Shown in pieces: positions 54,492 through 63,410 of a DNA stretch of 64,000 nt (its first letter is position 1; the number at the start of each line of letters is the position of its first letter). Position numbers and translations under genes: made by a program. The notes beneath the pieces were generated by a model. That model was not told the DNA's origin, did no database searches, and worked only from the letters and a program-made list of their open reading frames with translations. This DNA comes from an uncultured Algibacter sp. (GTDB lineage: Bacteria; Bacteroidota; Bacteroidia; Flavobacteriales; Flavobacteriaceae): NCBI RefSeq assembly GCF_947487575.1, contig NZ_CANKXG010000013.1:1-64000 (forward strand), in the 5' to 3' direction.

Positions 54492-54629
54492 GGGTGCAAT
54501 TACGGAAATTTTAATTAATTGTGGAAATTGTTACTGTGGTATAACGCTTTATTAACCTTTTTAATTGTTAAATAGACTTGATTTTAGAGTTAGTGCTAAT
54601 TTATGATAGGTTTTTAGTTGGCGGATATG

Positions 54630-54760
54630 TGCGTTAGGGATTGAACGGCATGTTTGAAATCCCCGACGAAGGAGGGATTGAGTAGTGAAAGCCCGACCAT
54701 TTATAATCCTTTAAGGTTTTTAGAAACCTTAAAGGATTATAAATGGTAACGCCCAAAATT
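54630..54760 (-). repeat. Dispersed flavobacterial intergenic repeat, copy B, with 24-bp hairpin
   Basis: Between tatC and lptB. Read on the minus strand it starts ATTTTGGGCGTTACC and contains GGTCGGGCTTT and TCAATCCCTAACGC, the same blocks in the same order as copy A. Between the first two blocks, where copy A has only a few bases, lies a perfect 24-bp inverted repeat (54696-54719 and 54724-54747) around the loop TTAG. No T run follows the hairpin on the minus strand, so it is not a classical terminator. The other bases of the 54492-54776 spacer show nothing recognisable. Confidence 0.8.
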
Positions 54761-54776
54761 AATTTGTAAAATAATA

Positions 54777-55598
54777 TTAGGCTCGTTTTTCTTTTTTCTT
54801 TTGATTTCTGATGACGATTTTAGAAATATAAATACTTACTTGGTATAAAATTATAATGGGGATGGCTACTATAACTTGACTTGTAATATCTGGAGGTGTT
54901 ATAATTGCTGATAAAATTAATACAATAACAAGGGCGTATTTTCTGTATTTTCTTAAAATTTCTGGGGTTACTAAACCAATTTTTGTTAAGAAATAGATGA
55001 TGATAGGTAGTTCGAAAATTAATCCTGATGCTAGTGCGGATGAGCGCACTAATGCAATGTATGAACTGATATCTATTTGATTATCTACTCTTGTAGAAAT
55101 ACTATAATTGGCTAAAAAGTTTAAAGATAATGGGGTTATAATATAGTAGCCGAAAAGCACACCAATAAAGAATAGCATAGATGAAATTATTATAAAACCG
55201 CGAGAATGTTTACGCTCATTACTGTGTAAACCTGGACTAATAAATTTCCATAACTGATAAATTACGTAAGGAAAAGAGATGATGAAACCACCTAAAATGG
55301 CTGTCCAGATATCTGCTGAGAATTGACCTGCCATGGTTCGGTTTTGTAAAATCATTGGCATTTCTTCGGCACAAAATGTGGTGTCTACACCAATTAATTT
55401 TGCGGTTTGGCAGAGTATGTTATAGGTTGGGAAACCCATATTTAGCGGGGCGAAAATAATTTGATCAAACACAAAACGGCTGAAAATAAAAACTAATGTA
55501 GCTACAATAATAACTGCAGTTATTATTCGAATTAAGTGCCAGCGTAAATCTTCAAGATGGTCTAAAAAAGACATCTCATTAATATTTTTTTTAGCCAT
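54777..55598 (-). CDS. tatC: Twin-arginine translocase subunit TatC
   Basis: A 273-residue inner-membrane receptor for twin-arginine preproteins with six TM helices. The N-terminal MSFLDHLEDLRWHLIR carries the conserved SFxxHLxELR-like pattern, and GLHSNERKHSRGFIIIS is the first large cytoplasmic loop region with its conserved Glu. TatA/B are not encoded in this window. It overlaps kdsD by one base on the same strand. A Bacteroidota-typical insertion (NILCQTAKLIGVDTTFC) lies in the first periplasmic loop. Confidence 0.96.
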   Translation of the reverse strand: MAKKNINEMSFLDHLEDLRWHLIRIITAVIIVATLVFIFSRFVFDQIIFAPLNMGFPTYNILCQTAKLIGVDTTFCAEEMPMILQNRTMAGQFSADIWTAILGGFIISFPYVIYQLWKFISPGLHSNERKHSRGFIIISSMLFFIGVLFGYYIITPLSLNFLANYSISTRVDNQIDISSYIALVRSSALASGLIFELPIIIYFLTKIGLVTPEILRKYRKYALVIVLILSAIITPPDITSQVIVAIPIIILYQVSIYISKIVIRNQKKKEKRA

Positions 55599-56563
55599 TA
55601 TATAATGCCTTCTTTTATTAAATCGTGTAAATGTACAATACCTGCATATTTACCATTTTCTTCAACTAATAACTGAGAAATTTCGTTTGTTTCCATAACC
55701 TCTAATGCATCAATAGCCATTGCTTCAGCCTCTATGCGTCTTGGATTTTTACCCATAATGTCTTTTGCTGTTAAGCCAGAAAAACTATCCACTTTGGTTA
55801 ACATTCTACGTAAATCACCATCGGTAATAATACCAACAATAACATCATTTTCTACAACTGCAGTAACCCCAAGCATTTTCTCTGTGATTTCTACAATAAT
55901 ATCTTTAATATTTGTTGTAGGCGTTACTTTTGGTTTTTCGTTTACTGAAGATATATCTTTAACACGTAAATATAATTTTTTTCCTAAGGCGCCACCTGGG
56001 TGATATTTAGCAAAATCGTTGCTGGAAAAACCTCTTAACTCTAACAAGCAAACCGCAAGAGCATCTCCAATAACAAGTTGGGCTGTTGTACTTGTTGTTG
56101 GCGCCAAGTTATTTGGGCAAGCTTCTTTTTCAACATAAGTGTTTAAAACATAATCTGCATGTTGTCCTATAAAGGACTCTATGTTTCCTGTTATGGCAAT
56201 CATTTTATTTTTTGCGCTTTTTATAAGCGGAACAAGTACTTTTACCTCTGGGGTGTTTCCGCTTTTTGATAAAAAAATGACAACATCATCTTTAAGAATA
56301 AGTCCTAAATCACCATGAATAGCATCTGCAGCATGCATGAAAATAGCGGGTGTTCCAGTAGAATTTAGAGTAGATACAATTTTGTTTGCAATAATGGCAC
56401 TTTTACCAATACCAGTAATTATAACACGCCCTTTTGAGTTGTAAATGAGTTGGGTAGCCTCTGCAAAATCGTCTGTAATTAAACTCGATAAGTTTAAAAT
56501 GGCTTTGCTTTCCATTTCGATAGTATGCCTTGCAGTATCAATAATAGAACTTTTGTTTTTCAA
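55598..56563 (-). CDS. kdsD: D-arabinose 5-phosphate isomerase (KpsF/GutQ/KdsD family)
   Basis: Converts ribulose 5-phosphate to arabinose 5-phosphate, the first step of Kdo synthesis. The SIS domain (about 30-165) includes VIITGIGKSAIIANKIVSTL, LSKSGNTPEVKVL and NLAPTTSTTAQLVIGDALAV. Two CBS domains follow (about 200-321). The 321-residue length matches KdsD/KpsF. It is the first gene of a tatC-containing run on the minus strand, next to recQ in divergent orientation. Confidence 0.94.
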   Translation of the reverse strand: MKNKSSIIDTARHTIEMESKAILNLSSLITDDFAEATQLIYNSKGRVIITGIGKSAIIANKIVSTLNSTGTPAIFMHAADAIHGDLGLILKDDVVIFLSKSGNTPEVKVLVPLIKSAKNKMIAITGNIESFIGQHADYVLNTYVEKEACPNNLAPTTSTTAQLVIGDALAVCLLELRGFSSNDFAKYHPGGALGKKLYLRVKDISSVNEKPKVTPTTNIKDIIVEITEKMLGVTAVVENDVIVGIITDGDLRRMLTKVDSFSGLTAKDIMGKNPRRIEAEAMAIDALEVMETNEISQLLVEENGKYAGIVHLHDLIKEGII

Positions 56564-56759
56564 AATTTGTTATTTTTGAGTTGATGTTTAAAGATTTTGT
56601 TATCTTTAGTGTTAATCAAATTGAAATTTGTTGTAATTTGAAAATTAGTTACAAAACTAACGAAAAAAATATGAGGGTTCTCTAAATGCTTTATGAAATT
56701 AACTAATCATAATTTCTGCTCTCTTAGAGATATAATCAAAAAATAATTTTATACAATTC

Positions 56760-58964
56760 ATGTCAATATCAAAAAGTGACTTGCATGCTGCTTTAAAAAA
56801 ATATTTTGGATTTAGTAAATTCAAAGGACTTCAAGAAAGTGTTATAGAAAGTTTATTAGCAGGAAAACATACATTTGTAATAATGCCAACAGGCGGGGGT
56901 AAATCATTATGTTACCAATTACCAGCATTAATGGAAGAAGGTACAGCCATTGTGGTTTCTCCACTTATAGCGTTAATGAAAAACCAAGTGGACGCTATAA
57001 GGGGCGTTTCAAAAGAAAATGGTGTGGCACATGTGCTAAACTCTTCTCTAAATAAAACCGAGATAAAGCAAGTTAAGGAGGATATAGTAAACGGTATTAC
57101 AAAATTACTATATGTAGCTCCAGAGTCGCTTACTAAAGAAGAGAATGTTGAGTTTTTAAGAACCGTGAAAATATCGTTCATGGCCATTGATGAGGCGCAT
57201 TGTATAAGTGAATGGGGACATGATTTTAGGCCAGAATATAGAAACCTACGTCATATTATAAAAAGGATAGGAGATAATATACCAATTATTGGGCTAACAG
57301 CTACAGCAACACCGAAAGTACAAGAAGATATAATTAAGAATTTAGGTATAGGTGATGCAACTACTTTTAAAGCCTCATTTAACAGACCTAACTTATATTA
57401 TGAAGTGAGACCAAAAACAAAAAATGTAGATGTCGACATTATTCGTTTCATAAAACAGAATGATGGAAAATCAGGCATAGTTTATTGTTTAAGTAGAAAA
57501 CGTGTTGAAGAGTTAGCACAGGTACTTCAAGTAAATGGAATAAATGCGGTGCCTTATCATGCAGGATTAGATGCTAAAACGCGCTCTAGTCATCAAGATA
57601 AATTTTTAATGGAAGATGTAGATGTGGTGGTAGCAACTATTGCATTTGGTATGGGAATAGATAAACCCGATGTGCGTTTTGTAATTCATCATGATATTCC
57701 TAAAAGTATAGAAAGCTATTACCAAGAGACCGGACGTGCAGGACGAGATGGAGGTGAGGGCCATTGTTTAGCATACTATGCCTATAAAGACATCGAAAAG
57801 CTAGAAAAATTTATGTCTGGTAAGCCTGTTGCAGAACAAGAAATAGGGCAAGCATTACTTCAAGAAGTTGTCGCTTTCGCGGAAACATCTATTTCTAGAA
57901 GAAAATTTATCCTGCATTATTTTGGTGAAGCGTTTGATACTGAAACTGGTGAAGGTGGCGATATGGATGATAATGTGCGGCATCCGAAAAAGAGAGTAGA
58001 AGCAAAAGATGAGGTGAAAATACTTCTTGAAACTATAGATAATACTAACGAAAAATACAAATCCAAAGACTTAGTTAATGTTTTAATAGGGAAAGAAAAT
58101 GCTTTAATAAACTCCCATAAAACAAACGAACAACCCTTTTTTGGAAACGGAAAACAAAAAGACAATAAATACTGGATGGCCTTGTTAAGGCAAGTACTAG
58201 TGGCAGGTTTTCTTAAAAAAGATATTGAAACTTATGGTATCATAAAACTGCAAGATGCAGGTAAAGAATTCATTAAAAAACCACAGTCTTTCATGATGAC
58301 AGAGGATCATATATTTGAAGGCGAACAAGAAGATGGTACTATTATTACCGCTGAAAAAGGAACTGGAGCAGTCGCAGACCCAATTTTAATGGGTATGTTA
58401 AAAGATTTAAGGAAAAGAAGTGCAAAAAAACTAGGTGTCCCACCTTTTGTTATTTTTCAAGACCCTTCCTTAGAAGATATGGCGTTAAAGTATCCAGTTA
58501 ATTTATCAGAATTATCTAATGTTCATGGTGTTGGCGAGGGTAAAGCTAAAAAATATGGTAAAGATTTTGTTGCACTTATAGAAAAGTATGTTCAAGAAAA
58601 CGATATTGTTCGTCCAGACGATTTAGTTGTAAAATCAACAGGTAGTAATTCAGCAAATAAACTATATATCATCCAAAATGTAGATAGAAAATTACCGTTA
58701 GATGATATTGCTTCTTCCAAAGGAATGTCTATGCCAGATTTTATAAAAGAGATGGAAGTTATTGTATATTCTGGCACTAAGTTAAATATTGATTATTGGC
58801 TTAACGATATTTTAGATGAGGATCAACAAGAAGAAATCCATGATTATTTTATGGAATCTGAAACAGATGATATTGATGAAGCTATTGATGAGTTTGATGG
58901 CGATTATGATGATGAAGAACTTCGATTATATCGTATAAAGTTTATTAGTGAAGTTGCTAACTAA
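56760..58964 (+). CDS. recQ: ATP-dependent DNA helicase RecQ
   Basis: A 734-residue 3'-5' helicase acting in recombination and repair. Walker A MPTGGGKSLCYQLPAL is near residues 42-57, the DEAH box is AIDEAHCISEWGHDFRPEYR-like near 143, and helicase motif VI is QETGRAGRDG near 325. An RQC domain follows, then an HRDC domain (LRKRSAKKLGVPPFVIF to YGKDFVALI, about 550-625). A further 100 or so acidic residues (ESETDDIDEAIDEFDGDYDD) form the C-terminus, which E. coli RecQ lacks. Confidence 0.96.
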   Translation: MSISKSDLHAALKKYFGFSKFKGLQESVIESLLAGKHTFVIMPTGGGKSLCYQLPALMEEGTAIVVSPLIALMKNQVDAIRGVSKENGVAHVLNSSLNKTEIKQVKEDIVNGITKLLYVAPESLTKEENVEFLRTVKISFMAIDEAHCISEWGHDFRPEYRNLRHIIKRIGDNIPIIGLTATATPKVQEDIIKNLGIGDATTFKASFNRPNLYYEVRPKTKNVDVDIIRFIKQNDGKSGIVYCLSRKRVEELAQVLQVNGINAVPYHAGLDAKTRSSHQDKFLMEDVDVVVATIAFGMGIDKPDVRFVIHHDIPKSIESYYQETGRAGRDGGEGHCLAYYAYKDIEKLEKFMSGKPVAEQEIGQALLQEVVAFAETSISRRKFILHYFGEAFDTETGEGGDMDDNVRHPKKRVEAKDEVKILLETIDNTNEKYKSKDLVNVLIGKENALINSHKTNEQPFFGNGKQKDNKYWMALLRQVLVAGFLKKDIETYGIIKLQDAGKEFIKKPQSFMMTEDHIFEGEQEDGTIITAEKGTGAVADPILMGMLKDLRKRSAKKLGVPPFVIFQDPSLEDMALKYPVNLSELSNVHGVGEGKAKKYGKDFVALIEKYVQENDIVRPDDLVVKSTGSNSANKLYIIQNVDRKLPLDDIASSKGMSMPDFIKEMEVIVYSGTKLNIDYWLNDILDEDQQEEIHDYFMESETDDIDEAIDEFDGDYDDEELRLYRIKFISEVAN

Positions 58965-58990
58965 GTTTTAAATATTCTAGCTTTACCATA

Positions 58991-59050
58991 AGAATCAGGC
59001 TTTTCGCTATATCTTTTGTTTCTATCATTCCTGCGTAGGCAGAAATTCAT
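58991..59050 (+). repeat. Decayed intergenic repeat, possible third copy
   Basis: AATCAGGCTTTTCGCTATATC resembles the TCGGGCTTT block of copies A and B. It is followed by CATTCCTGCGTAGGCAGAAAT, an imperfect hairpin of a type I recall from Bacteroidota intergenic regions. Only a short stretch is shared with copies A and B, so homology is uncertain. Confidence 0.4.
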
Positions 59051-59186
59051 TTATTAAGTTATTGGTATACCTATCTTATTTTGTTTATTAATTAAAACAC
59101 AAGGATGCTGTTGCTCTTAAACGTGATTATTTGCTAAATTTTATGCTATATTTAAGAAGTGATTACTTGCTTTATTATATCAAAGT

Positions 59187-60101
59187 TTATTCTTCATTTA
59201 ATCTATAAATAGCTTCTGCAAACTTTAATCCTAAATCTAAGAAACCATCATTGTCATAATGCCAAGTGTCAGAATATTTGTAGTATCTAGTATGCCTTAC
59301 AATTTCAGCATTTTTATCTGTACGTGCATATTTCTCTTGAGCATATTGAACCAATTCTCCATATTTATAAACCTTACTATCAGTACTATCCCATGAATCT
59401 GATATTTTACCGATAACTACAGGTATATCATTCTTAAAGAGCGCTGCACGAATTAAACTCATTAAGCGATTTAAATTGTCATAATATCGATTGGCAACTT
59501 TTTCTGAAAAAGCAGCATCGCTTTCACCTTGCATCCACAATATTCCAGAAGGAATTAAATAATCTTCAATACCATTATTATCAATATCAATATCATTAAA
59601 TGCATTTTTTATTGTACTTAAAAAATGGTCATATTGGTTTATTCCCTTAGCACCCTTATAATCAGGATCCCAAGAACCAAATTGTCTAGCAGCTAAACTG
59701 TCAATAGATGTTCCAGATCTAGAATATTTGATTATAGCAATTTTCTCATTTGGATAGTATTCCTGAAGTTTTTTTGAAAAAGACATTTCTATACCAAATC
59801 GTTCAGATAAATTATTTTTCTTCCCATCATAAGAAAAACCATATCCATGTCCTGGTTTGAGTTTACTCCATTTTCCTAATCCACCGTTTTTGGTGTTGTC
59901 GGGTGCAGGGTTGCCATGAAAAATCCATACATTTTTAAAATTAACGTTAATAGAATCTGGTAATTCAGAATTCATACCAAAACCATCCATATTTGATTGA
60001 CCACCTAAATAGAAAAGTCTAATTGAATCTTTTTCTATTTTTTGACTAAAAGTAACCAAAGGAAAAAGTAATATGGTAAATATTAATATTATTCGATTCA
60101 T
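59187..60101 (-). CDS. Secreted SGNH-type carbohydrate acetylesterase (SASA/CE6-like)
   Basis: A 304-residue protein with a signal peptide (IILIFTILLFPLVTFSQ). The catalytic-Ser block is LFYLGGQSNMDGFG, a second block is ILWMQGESDA and the C-terminal D-x-x-H is SDTWHYDNDGFLDLG, as in the SASA (sialate O-acetylesterase-like, DUF303) family and CE6 xylan acetylesterases. It would remove acetyl groups from glycans in the periplasm or outside the cell. It is not cotranscribed with the polysaccharide locus, and its substrate is unknown. Confidence 0.86.
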   Translation of the reverse strand: MNRIILIFTILLFPLVTFSQKIEKDSIRLFYLGGQSNMDGFGMNSELPDSINVNFKNVWIFHGNPAPDNTKNGGLGKWSKLKPGHGYGFSYDGKKNNLSERFGIEMSFSKKLQEYYPNEKIAIIKYSRSGTSIDSLAARQFGSWDPDYKGAKGINQYDHFLSTIKNAFNDIDIDNNGIEDYLIPSGILWMQGESDAAFSEKVANRYYDNLNRLMSLIRAALFKNDIPVVIGKISDSWDSTDSKVYKYGELVQYAQEKYARTDKNAEIVRHTRYYKYSDTWHYDNDGFLDLGLKFAEAIYRLNEE

Positions 60102-60219
60102 AATTATTTAATTACCAGTATTTTGAGAATAGTAAATTGTTTTACTATTTGTGTTAGATGTTGCATAAATTATCATTTTTTTGATAGAGCCAATTAAATG
60201 GTAAATTAAAATATTCAAT

Positions 60220-60657
60220 CTATAGTGTCTTAAAAACAACCTCTTGCTTTTTAACACTCAAAGTTAAAGATGTAATCTTTTTTTTATCAAACTTAGCTAC
60301 ATCTTTCTTTTCAATTTGGAAATCTATTCTGGTAATGTGTCTTTTAGAAGCATTAGAGTGGTTTGATTCAAACTCATCCATATCCGAGTTTAATGTTAAA
60401 TCAAAATTATGTCCCTTTAAGACAAGTTTTGCGCCTTTGTTGGTTTTAATTTTAAAACTCCCTACAATTATAGTAATTGCATAATAGTAGCCTCCAAGTT
60501 CGGAAGTTCTTCCAAATAAAACATTTTGTTCAGAAATAGCAAAAGCCTCTTCATCAATAGATTTAATAATATCATCTATTTGATTCTCAACTTGAGTTTG
60601 TTTCATACTTTGTTTATCACCAAATACAGCACGAATTTTATTTAAACCAAATTTCAT
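60220..60657 (-). CDS. Unknown small protein
   Basis: A 145-residue soluble protein not recognised. The first 45 residues are helical and charged (MKQTQVENQIDDIIKSIDEEAFAIS); the remainder is predicted beta-rich (YYYAITIIVGSFKIKT, AKLVLKGHNFDLTL, RHITRIDFQIEKK, SLTLSVKKQEVVF). No signal peptide, TM or enzymatic motif is seen. It has a perfect TAGTTTTG -7 box about 44 bases upstream, which supports its being a real gene. Confidence 0.7.
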   Translation of the reverse strand: MKFGLNKIRAVFGDKQSMKQTQVENQIDDIIKSIDEEAFAISEQNVLFGRTSELGGYYYAITIIVGSFKIKTNKGAKLVLKGHNFDLTLNSDMDEFESNHSNASKRHITRIDFQIEKKDVAKFDKKKITSLTLSVKKQEVVFKTL

Positions 60658-60700
60658 CTTATAATCGTTTTTGTAAAACTAGAATTAAAATTATAATGCG

Positions 60701-60708
60701 CAAAACTA
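60701..60708 (-). promoter_or_regulatory. Probable -7 box of the 145-residue protein gene
   Basis: On the minus strand this reads TAGTTTTG, a perfect TAnnTTTG match, 44 bases from the ATG. The spacer to 60801 holds this box and the divergent promoter of the PPIase gene. Confidence 0.45.
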
Positions 60709-60810
60709 TAATAGTAAATTATGTTATTGTATTTATTCTCATAAAAGGACACATGTTACGTGCATTTTAGGATTTTGCTTAAGTATTAACTTTTAGTTAT
60801 GTATGTTTCA

Positions 60811-60818
60811 TATATTTG
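60811..60818 (+). promoter_or_regulatory. Probable -7 box of the PPIase gene
   Basis: TATATTTG matches TAnnTTTG. The implied transcript begins about 7 bases further on, at or after 60825. This supports ATG at 60842 and rules against an ATG at 60803 as the start. Confidence 0.55.
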
Positions 60819-60841
60819 CACCTTCAAATAAAAATAGAACA

Positions 60842-61774
60842 ATGCAAGACGGATTATACGCAAAATTTAATACAACAAAAGGAGAAATTCTTGTTGCTTT
60901 AGAGTACAAAAAAACACCAGGGACTGTGGGGAATTTTGTTGCTTTAGCAGAAGGAAATTTAGAAAACAAAGTAAAACCTCAAGGCACGCCATATTATAAT
61001 GGTTTAAAATTTCATAGAGTTATTCCGGATTTTATGGTTCAAGGAGGATGCCCGCAAGGTTCAGGGTCAGGAAATCCTGGATATCAGTTTGATGATGAGT
61101 TTCATCCAGAATTAAAACATGATGGCCCAGGAGTTTTATCTATGGCAAATGCAGGACCAGGAACAAATGGAAGTCAGTTTTTTATAACGCACGTTGAAAC
61201 TGCTTGGTTAGATAATAAACATACCGTTTTTGGAAAGGTAGAACATGGACAAGAGGTTGTAGATGCTATTGCACAAGGAGATATTATTGAAACTCTAGAA
61301 ATTGTTCGTGTAGGTGCTGATGCAGAGGCCTATAACGCTATTGAAGCATTCAGAACATTTGAAGGTTCAAGAGAAAAAAGATTAGCAGAAATTAAAGCTG
61401 TAGCAGAAGCAGAATTAGATAAGTTAGCAACTGGTTTTGATAAAACAGATAGCGGTTTACGTTATCAAATTATTCAAGAAGGTAATGGGGTAAAAGCAGA
61501 AAAGGGACAAACTGTTTCTGTTCACTATAAAGGACAATTATCTGATGGTACTGTTTTTGATTCTTCATACAAACGTAACGAACCTATCGATTTTCCTTTA
61601 GGTGTTGGCCAAGTTATTCCAGGTTGGGATGAAGGTATAAGCTTATTAAAAGTAGGCGATAAGGCACGTTTAGTGATTCCAAGTCATTTAGGCTACGGAA
61701 GTGCTGGTGCAGGTGGTGTTATTCCGCCAGATGCTACACTTGTTTTTGATGTAGAGTTAATGGATGTGAAATAA
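60842..61774 (+). CDS. Cyclophilin-FKBP fusion peptidyl-prolyl isomerase
   Basis: A 310-residue protein with two different PPIase folds. Residues 1-165 are a cyclophilin ([46 protein letters not shown], including the catalytic Arg of FHRV). A charged helical linker follows. Residues 205-310 are an FKBP domain ([61 protein letters not shown]). There is no signal peptide, so it probably assists folding in the cytoplasm. The upstream ATG at 60803 is rejected because the -7 box lies inside that extension. Confidence 0.94.
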   Translation: MQDGLYAKFNTTKGEILVALEYKKTPGTVGNFVALAEGNLENKVKPQGTPYYNGLKFHRVIPDFMVQGGCPQGSGSGNPGYQFDDEFHPELKHDGPGVLSMANAGPGTNGSQFFITHVETAWLDNKHTVFGKVEHGQEVVDAIAQGDIIETLEIVRVGADAEAYNAIEAFRTFEGSREKRLAEIKAVAEAELDKLATGFDKTDSGLRYQIIQEGNGVKAEKGQTVSVHYKGQLSDGTVFDSSYKRNEPIDFPLGVGQVIPGWDEGISLLKVGDKARLVIPSHLGYGSAGAGGVIPPDATLVFDVELMDVK

Positions 61775-61792
61775 TAGTTTTTAAATATATTT

Positions 61793-61822
61793 AAAAAGCA
61801 CTCTGAATAGAGTGCTTTTTTT
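61793..61822 (+). terminator. Intrinsic terminator of the PPIase gene
   Basis: A perfect 12-base stem (AAAAAGCACTCT and its complement) encloses the loop GAAT and runs into a T tract. It lies 18 bases after the stop codon. Confidence 0.9.
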
Positions 61823-62378
61823 GTAATATCCAGTAGTATAGCATTTAATTAATTTGTTGGTCGAATTTGTTTTAGTAATTGGTCTGGTAAATTATTTTTG
61901 CGTGATGATTAGTGTTAGGGATGCATATTTGAATTCAGAAATATTGCTAAAAGAACTTAATTATTCTTTTGGAGGTATCTTTATTTTTGATGGTTTTATA
62001 GTCTCTGAAATATAAAAATTGGTGTTAATTTTAATTGGAGAGGACACGCTAGTCAAATAGTGTAAGATTTCGCCTGCTTTTTAAGAACAGATGGAAGCGA
62101 TAATTTACATATCTAATCGTGTTAATTTTTATGCGGTAGGGGCTATGGATTGGTTTAAATTCTTTAAAAATAGTTAGTTTCTAAAAGGGTTATTACGTGG
62201 TTTCAGATAGACCAAGCGCAAAACTTAATTCAATGGTACATAGCTAGTTTTTTAATCATAAAATAAAAAACTTTAATTCACTTTACTCTGTAATTAATTG
62301 GGCTAAAAAAGGAACTTCCGAGGTTGCTTAATTGTAAATAATACTTATTTTAGAGGTTCATTTAAAAAATTAAACCTC
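61823..62378. other. Gene-poor stretch, possible decayed coding sequence
   Basis: About 550 bases without a convincing gene. Near the right end one frame (62199-62331) reads KGYYVVSDRPSAKLNSMVHS, then a TAG, then FFNHKIKNFNSLYSVINWA and ends in a stop, which looks like a decayed gene remnant but matches nothing I recognise. No hairpin, promoter or tRNA was found in the rest. Confidence 0.35.
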
Positions 62379-62924
62379 GTGAATCTTGCAGAACTAGAAC
62401 AACTAAAATACCCTATTGGACAGTTTGATTGTCCTCATGATATTTCCAAACAACATATTGAAGACTGGATAATAACTTTAGAGCAATTTCCAATTCGTTT
62501 TGAGGCACTTGTAAAACATCTTACTAAAGAACAGTTAGATACACCTTACAGACCCGGTGGATGGACAATTAGGCAAACGGTTCATCATGTTTCCGATAGT
62601 CATCATCATAGTTACACGCGTTTTAAATGGGCATTAACAGAAGATAAACCCCTTATAAAAGCATATAATGAGGCAGATTGGGCAGAATTAAGCGATAGTA
62701 AAACGGCACCAATACAAATGTCAATAGAGCATTTAAAAGCCATTCATTATAAATTAGTAAACCTTTTAAAATCTTTATCGACAGATGATTTAAAGAAGAG
62801 CTTTATTCACCCTGAAACCAATAGTGAAGTATTGCTAAGTTATAATGTAGGTAATTATGCCTGGCACAGTAATCATCATTATGCACACATTGAAAACGTA
62901 ATGAAACGTAAAGGTTGGTTGTAG
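62379..62924 (+). CDS. YfiT/DinB-like putative metal-dependent hydrolase
   Basis: A 181-residue four-helix-bundle protein of the DinB/YfiT superfamily (bacillithiol transferase-like in Firmicutes). The metal-ligand histidines are seen in IRQTVHHVSDSHHHSY and ending NYAWHSNHHYAHI, and YRPGGWTIRQTVHH is the family's main signature. The start is GTG at 62379. In Bacteroidota its thiol substrate is not established. It is followed with no gap by an acetyltransferase gene. Confidence 0.88.
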   Translation: MNLAELEQLKYPIGQFDCPHDISKQHIEDWIITLEQFPIRFEALVKHLTKEQLDTPYRPGGWTIRQTVHHVSDSHHHSYTRFKWALTEDKPLIKAYNEADWAELSDSKTAPIQMSIEHLKAIHYKLVNLLKSLSTDDLKKSFIHPETNSEVLLSYNVGNYAWHSNHHYAHIENVMKRKGWL

Positions 62925-63410
62925 ATGATAAGGCCATTTCATATTAAAGATACTGAGGAATTACTTGATATTTATAATTATTACGTTTTAAATACAGTAA
63001 TTACATTTGATATAAAACCTCTAACTTTAATCATTTTTCAAGAAAAATTAACGAGGATTGATAAAGATTTTCCTTTTTTAATTTTTGAAGAAAATGATGA
63101 GATATTAGGATATACTTATGGAAGTAAATGGCGACCAAAACCAGCATATAATCAAACAGTTGAAACTACTGTTTATATTAAAAACGGATATGGAGGTAAG
63201 CAAATTGGATCAAAACTGTACAAAGCACTTTTGGACATACTAAAAAGCCAAAATTATCATGTAGTATTAGGCGGATTAACATTGCCTAATGAGGCAAGCG
63301 TAAAATTACATGAGAAATTTGGTTTTGAACAAGTGTCTCATTTTAAAGAGGTAGGGAGAAAATTTGATACTTGGTTAGATGTTGGTTTTTGGCAATTAAA
63401 ACTAAATTAG
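62925..63410 (+). CDS. GNAT N-acetyltransferase (phosphinothricin-acetyltransferase-like)
   Basis: A 161-residue GNAT enzyme: IRPFHIKDTEELLDIYNYYV at the N-terminus, TVETTVYIKNGYGGKQIGSKLYKALLDIL at the acetyl-CoA-binding motif A, and LPNEASVKLHEKFGFEQV in motif B. This pattern is typical of the Pat/YncA group that acetylates small amines such as methionine sulfone analogues. It directly abuts the YfiT-like gene. Its stop codon overlaps the convergent thioredoxin-fold gene stop by 4 bases (TTAG). Confidence 0.88.
   Translation: MIRPFHIKDTEELLDIYNYYVLNTVITFDIKPLTLIIFQEKLTRIDKDFPFLIFEENDEILGYTYGSKWRPKPAYNQTVETTVYIKNGYGGKQIGSKLYKALLDILKSQNYHVVLGGLTLPNEASVKLHEKFGFEQVSHFKEVGRKFDTWLDVGFWQLKLN

Noticed and set aside
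54696-54747. The 24-bp hairpin as terminator of tatC
   Set aside because: No T run follows on the minus strand, and it is embedded in a dispersed repeat.
60803-60841. ATG at 60803 as start of the cyclophilin-FKBP gene
   Set aside because: A perfect TATATTTG promoter box lies inside this extension, so it would be upstream of the transcript start.
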